Shown one piece after another: positions 30,902 to 32,144 of a DNA stretch of 32,144 nucleotides (within the stretch, counting starts at the first letter, position 1; every line of letters starts with the position of its first letter). The notes beneath the pieces were generated by a model. That model was not told where the DNA came from. It ran no database searches and saw nothing but the letters and a program-made list of their open reading frames with translations. Both the position numbers and the translations under genes were made by a program. The DNA lies in IMG/VR virus record IMGVR_UViG_3300010885_062216, positions 1-32,144 of that record; one strand, 5' to 3'. Source of the stretch: a virus.

Positions 30902-31090
30902 TCATGCCAGACGAGAGTTAATGAACGAGTTGATCGCCGATTCTTTCACCCTCTTGTCCTTCGAGGAAAGGATCAGAACCTGCCCGAAATCTCCTCGCTT
31001 GATGTAATTGGCAACCGTGTGGATATGAACCGAAAGGCGGTCTGCCACCTCTCGGGTTGTTACCCATCGATCTTGGTGGGCCGTACTCAT
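30902..31090 (-). CDS. Excisionase-like small HTH protein
   Basis: A 62-residue protein, DRWVTTREVADRLSVHIHTVANYIKRGDFGQVLILSSKDKRVKESAINSFIN. It has the short winged-HTH (MerR/Xis, HTH_17) pattern: W-x-TxxEVADxLxVxxxTVxNYIKxG followed by a basic K-x-x-R-V-K segment. Such proteins act as excisionases or simple promoter switches. No integrase is visible in the window. Its ATG overlaps the upstream 36-residue gene's stop (ATGA). Confidence 0.8.
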   Translation of the reverse strand: MSTAHQDRWVTTREVADRLSVHIHTVANYIKRGDFGQVLILSSKDKRVKESAINSFINSRLA

Positions 31091-31197
31091 CGTCTTGGGT
31101 AAACCGTTGAACGAAACTGGGGGCCTTGACTATTTGCGCGAACCCGATAACCGACGGCTTCGCAGTACCAGTTCCAGAACCGCTTTATAGCTTTCAT
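31087..31197 (-). CDS. 36-residue basic early peptide
   Basis: The ATG at 31197 follows a clear GGAGG Shine-Dalgarno, and both ends overlap neighbours as ATGA. The product (MKAIKRFWNWYCEAVGYRVR...) is basic and aromatic. The coupling and the Shine-Dalgarno are the evidence that it is real. Longer upstream starts overlap the neighbouring gene and were rejected. Confidence 0.6.
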   Translation of the reverse strand: MKAIKRFWNWYCEAVGYRVRANSQGPQFRSTVYPRR

Positions 31198-31436
31198 AGA
31201 AGAACCTCCGCAGTGGAAACGTGCCCGGTGCGCAGCCACCGCATGCACCCTCTCCAAATTGCCTGAGCTTCCTTTGGATCCGCAGTCATGCACCTCATCG
31301 CCCCGTCCAACGTGACTTTATAAAAAAAAGAAGCGCCGGAATGCAGCGATGCTAGGATCGGCCCCGCGGATACCTTTTCGAGGCGAAGCAGACTCCGACC
31401 CTGCTTAATTTCCAGAGACATGATCTCGCGCGACAT
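31194..31436 (-). CDS. Small hypothetical early protein
   Basis: An 80-residue product from ATG 31436, two nucleotides after the stop of the 33-residue gene; an ATG five codons later (31421) is an alternative. Sequence MSREIMSLEIKQGRSLLRLEKVSAGPILASLHSG... ends with a helix (PKEAQAIWRGCMRWLRTG). It contains a T8-encoded FF on the coding strand. Function unknown. Confidence 0.6.
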   Translation of the reverse strand: MSREIMSLEIKQGRSLLRLEKVSAGPILASLHSGASFFYKVTLDGAMRCMTADPKEAQAIWRGCMRWLRTGHVSTAEVLL

Positions 31437-31438
31437 CT

Positions 31439-31540
31439 TTATCGGCGAAAAAAGGAGATTGCTGACGCAATCATTTCCGCAAACTCGATCCTTCCAATGA
31501 TCAGAACCGCGGTAAAAACCGCGAGGAACGGAACGATCAT
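31439..31540 (-). CDS. 33-residue single-membrane-segment peptide
   Basis: The ATG at 31540 is 5 nt after AAAGGAGG and overlaps the upstream stop as ATGA. The product begins MIVPFLAVFTAVLIIG, a membrane segment, and ends SFFRR. The excellent Shine-Dalgarno and coupling support translation. It could be a small membrane effector. Short length keeps certainty moderate. Confidence 0.55.
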   Translation of the reverse strand: MIVPFLAVFTAVLIIGRIEFAEMIASAISFFRR

Positions 31541-31716
31541 GCGGCCTCCTTTGTGGAGTTTTGCAGCTGCGATTCAGACTCCTCAGCAATCCGTTGAGTG
31601 ACGATTTGCCGAATGATCGTCGACCGATTCGTGCATTGTTGTTTTGCCTTCTCATCGATCCACTGAACTAGATCCAGTGGGACTCCGGAGGCCGCGATGG
31701 TGGTTGTATTTGCCAT
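31537..31716 (-). CDS. Ribbon-helix-helix (CopG-like) regulator
   Basis: A 59-residue protein from ATG 31716. TTTIAASGVPLDLVQWIDEKAKQQCTNRSTIIRQIVTQRIAEE follows the RHH plan: N-terminal beta-strand, helix with LVQWIDEKAK, NRS-TIIRQIV turn and second helix. It is transcribed away from another RHH gene, with tandem dyads between them, suggesting self- or cross-repression. Its last codons form the Shine-Dalgarno of the next gene. Confidence 0.8.
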   Translation of the reverse strand: MANTTTIAASGVPLDLVQWIDEKAKQQCTNRSTIIRQIVTQRIAEESESQLQNSTKEAA

Positions 31717-31738
31717 AAGTGATTTGCTTATGCGGCGA

Positions 31739-31787
31739 ATCATTAAATGACATTCAATGATCTTGCAACAAAAATCATTCAATGATT
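31739..31787. promoter_or_regulatory. Tandem dyad operators in the divergent intergenic region
   Basis: Three dyads of the type TCATT-N-AATGA are centred at 31745 (TCATTAAATGA), 31755 (CATTCAATG) and 31780 (AATCATTCAATGATT, perfect 15 bp). Half sites AATGAT recur at about 31791 and 31824. An 18-nt near-direct repeat, CATTCAATGAT(C)TTGCAA, covers two of them. Small dyads in tandem are the usual binding arrays of RHH repressors. Confidence 0.6.
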
Positions 31788-31843
31788 TGCAATGATGCAA
31801 AATAAAGACTTTGAAAATCCTTTAATGATGCTATTGGTTACCT

Positions 31844-32140
31844 ATGCCAAAAGTTCAAAACAGCAACATGGGAAAAGATTCCAAACTCATCGCAACTGCG
31901 GTTGAGAAAGATTTGGTTGCCCGGATTGACCAACTAGCCAAGAGAGATCGCATCACCCGATCCACCTGGATGAGGGAAGCGCTGATTTCCGCCTGGAGAA
32001 GATCCGAAGAGTTTAAAAGAACCCCGCTGCACGGATACCTAGATGGCCCCACAGACATAACGCATGTAGTTGATAATCAACTACATGGGGGGGGGGGGGG
32101 GGGAAATAGTATTATAAAACACCACAAACAAACAGCATGA
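31844..32140 (+). CDS. Ribbon-helix-helix regulator, plus strand, with G17 tract near its end
   Basis: A 98-residue frame. DSKLIATAVEKDLVARIDQLAKRDRITRSTWMREALISAWRR (12-53) is a clear RHH domain. The tail runs through a 25-bp palindrome and a 17-G homopolymer, giving GGGGGG followed by NSIIKHHKQTA; by frame arithmetic a change of one G in either direction would stop translation within a few codons. It is the only convincing plus-strand gene and lies divergent from the other RHH gene, so the pair resembles a regulatory switch. No Shine-Dalgarno is evident. Confidence 0.75.
   Translation: MPKVQNSNMGKDSKLIATAVEKDLVARIDQLAKRDRITRSTWMREALISAWRRSEEFKRTPLHGYLDGPTDITHVVDNQLHGGGGGGNSIIKHHKQTA
32063..32087. 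repeat. Perfect 25-bp palindrome adjoining a G17 tract
   Basis: CATGTAGTTGAT and ATCAACTACATG are exact inverse complements around a single A. The last base starts a run of 17 G (32087-32103). It may be an operator, a terminus-related structure or the end of the plus-strand gene's regulated tail. Confidence 0.85.
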
Positions 32141-32144
32141 TTCT

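Noticed and set aside
30902-31090. Proof of temperate lifestyle from the excisionase-like gene
   Set aside because: No integrase, attachment site or classical repressor is visible in the window, and similar HTH proteins act as plain regulators, so lifestyle is left open.

Overview
This window looks like most of the genome of a short-tailed (podovirus-like) double-stranded DNA phage or prophage. Almost every gene lies on the minus strand, so in transcription order the genome reads from right to left. No replication origin, tRNA, CRISPR array, integrase, DNA polymerase or phage RNA polymerase was recognised, and the left edge cuts through a large virion protein, so the genome is incomplete here. 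The host is uncertain. Short repeats of the TTCAGCC type and repeat-derived coding around 18.3-19.1 kb resemble, from memory, dispersed intergenic repeats of Verrucomicrobiota and related phyla. Many structural genes also lack a Shine-Dalgarno sequence.

Right end (about 29-32 kb): two ribbon-helix-helix proteins are divergently transcribed across a region carrying tandem dyads. Next come tiny overlapping early genes, an excisionase-like HTH protein and a larger HTH protein. Centre-right (about 23-29 kb): a replication-initiator-like protein, a DnaB-type helicase, a string of small overlapping genes, a (d)NMP-kinase-like protein, a small HExxH protein, a protein with an SSB-like acidic tail, and a protein joining an RNA polymerase alpha-CTD-like domain to a four-cysteine domain. 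Centre (about 14-23 kb): packaging and head genes. These are a large terminase split into ATPase and nuclease reading frames around a 65-nt tandem duplication, then portal, scaffold, SU10-like major capsid protein and tail-tube/adaptor protein. Centre-left (about 7-14 kb): a LamG-fold protein, a lysis cassette (membrane proteins, lipoprotein, holin candidate, GH108-type endolysin), a glycosyltransferase, a tail nozzle-like protein and a tail fibre protein. Left (1-7 kb): internal/ejection virion proteins.

The most striking content is a complete ycaO-tfuA pair (3211-5387) inside the virion-protein operon. It is translationally coupled to an upstream virion protein whose only two cysteines sit in a C-terminal C-W-V-A-x-A-x-F-G tail. 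YcaO/TfuA pairs install thioamides (or azolines) in peptide backbones, so the window suggests a phage that chemically modifies a protein or peptide, possibly its own virion protein.

A second system-level signal is a family of five near-identical promoter-like sites. Each has a C5-6 block, TTAAG(C/G), exactly 17 nt, then a -10-like hexamer, and each is followed 6-13 nt later by an ATG. This predicts late transcripts with almost no 5' leader.
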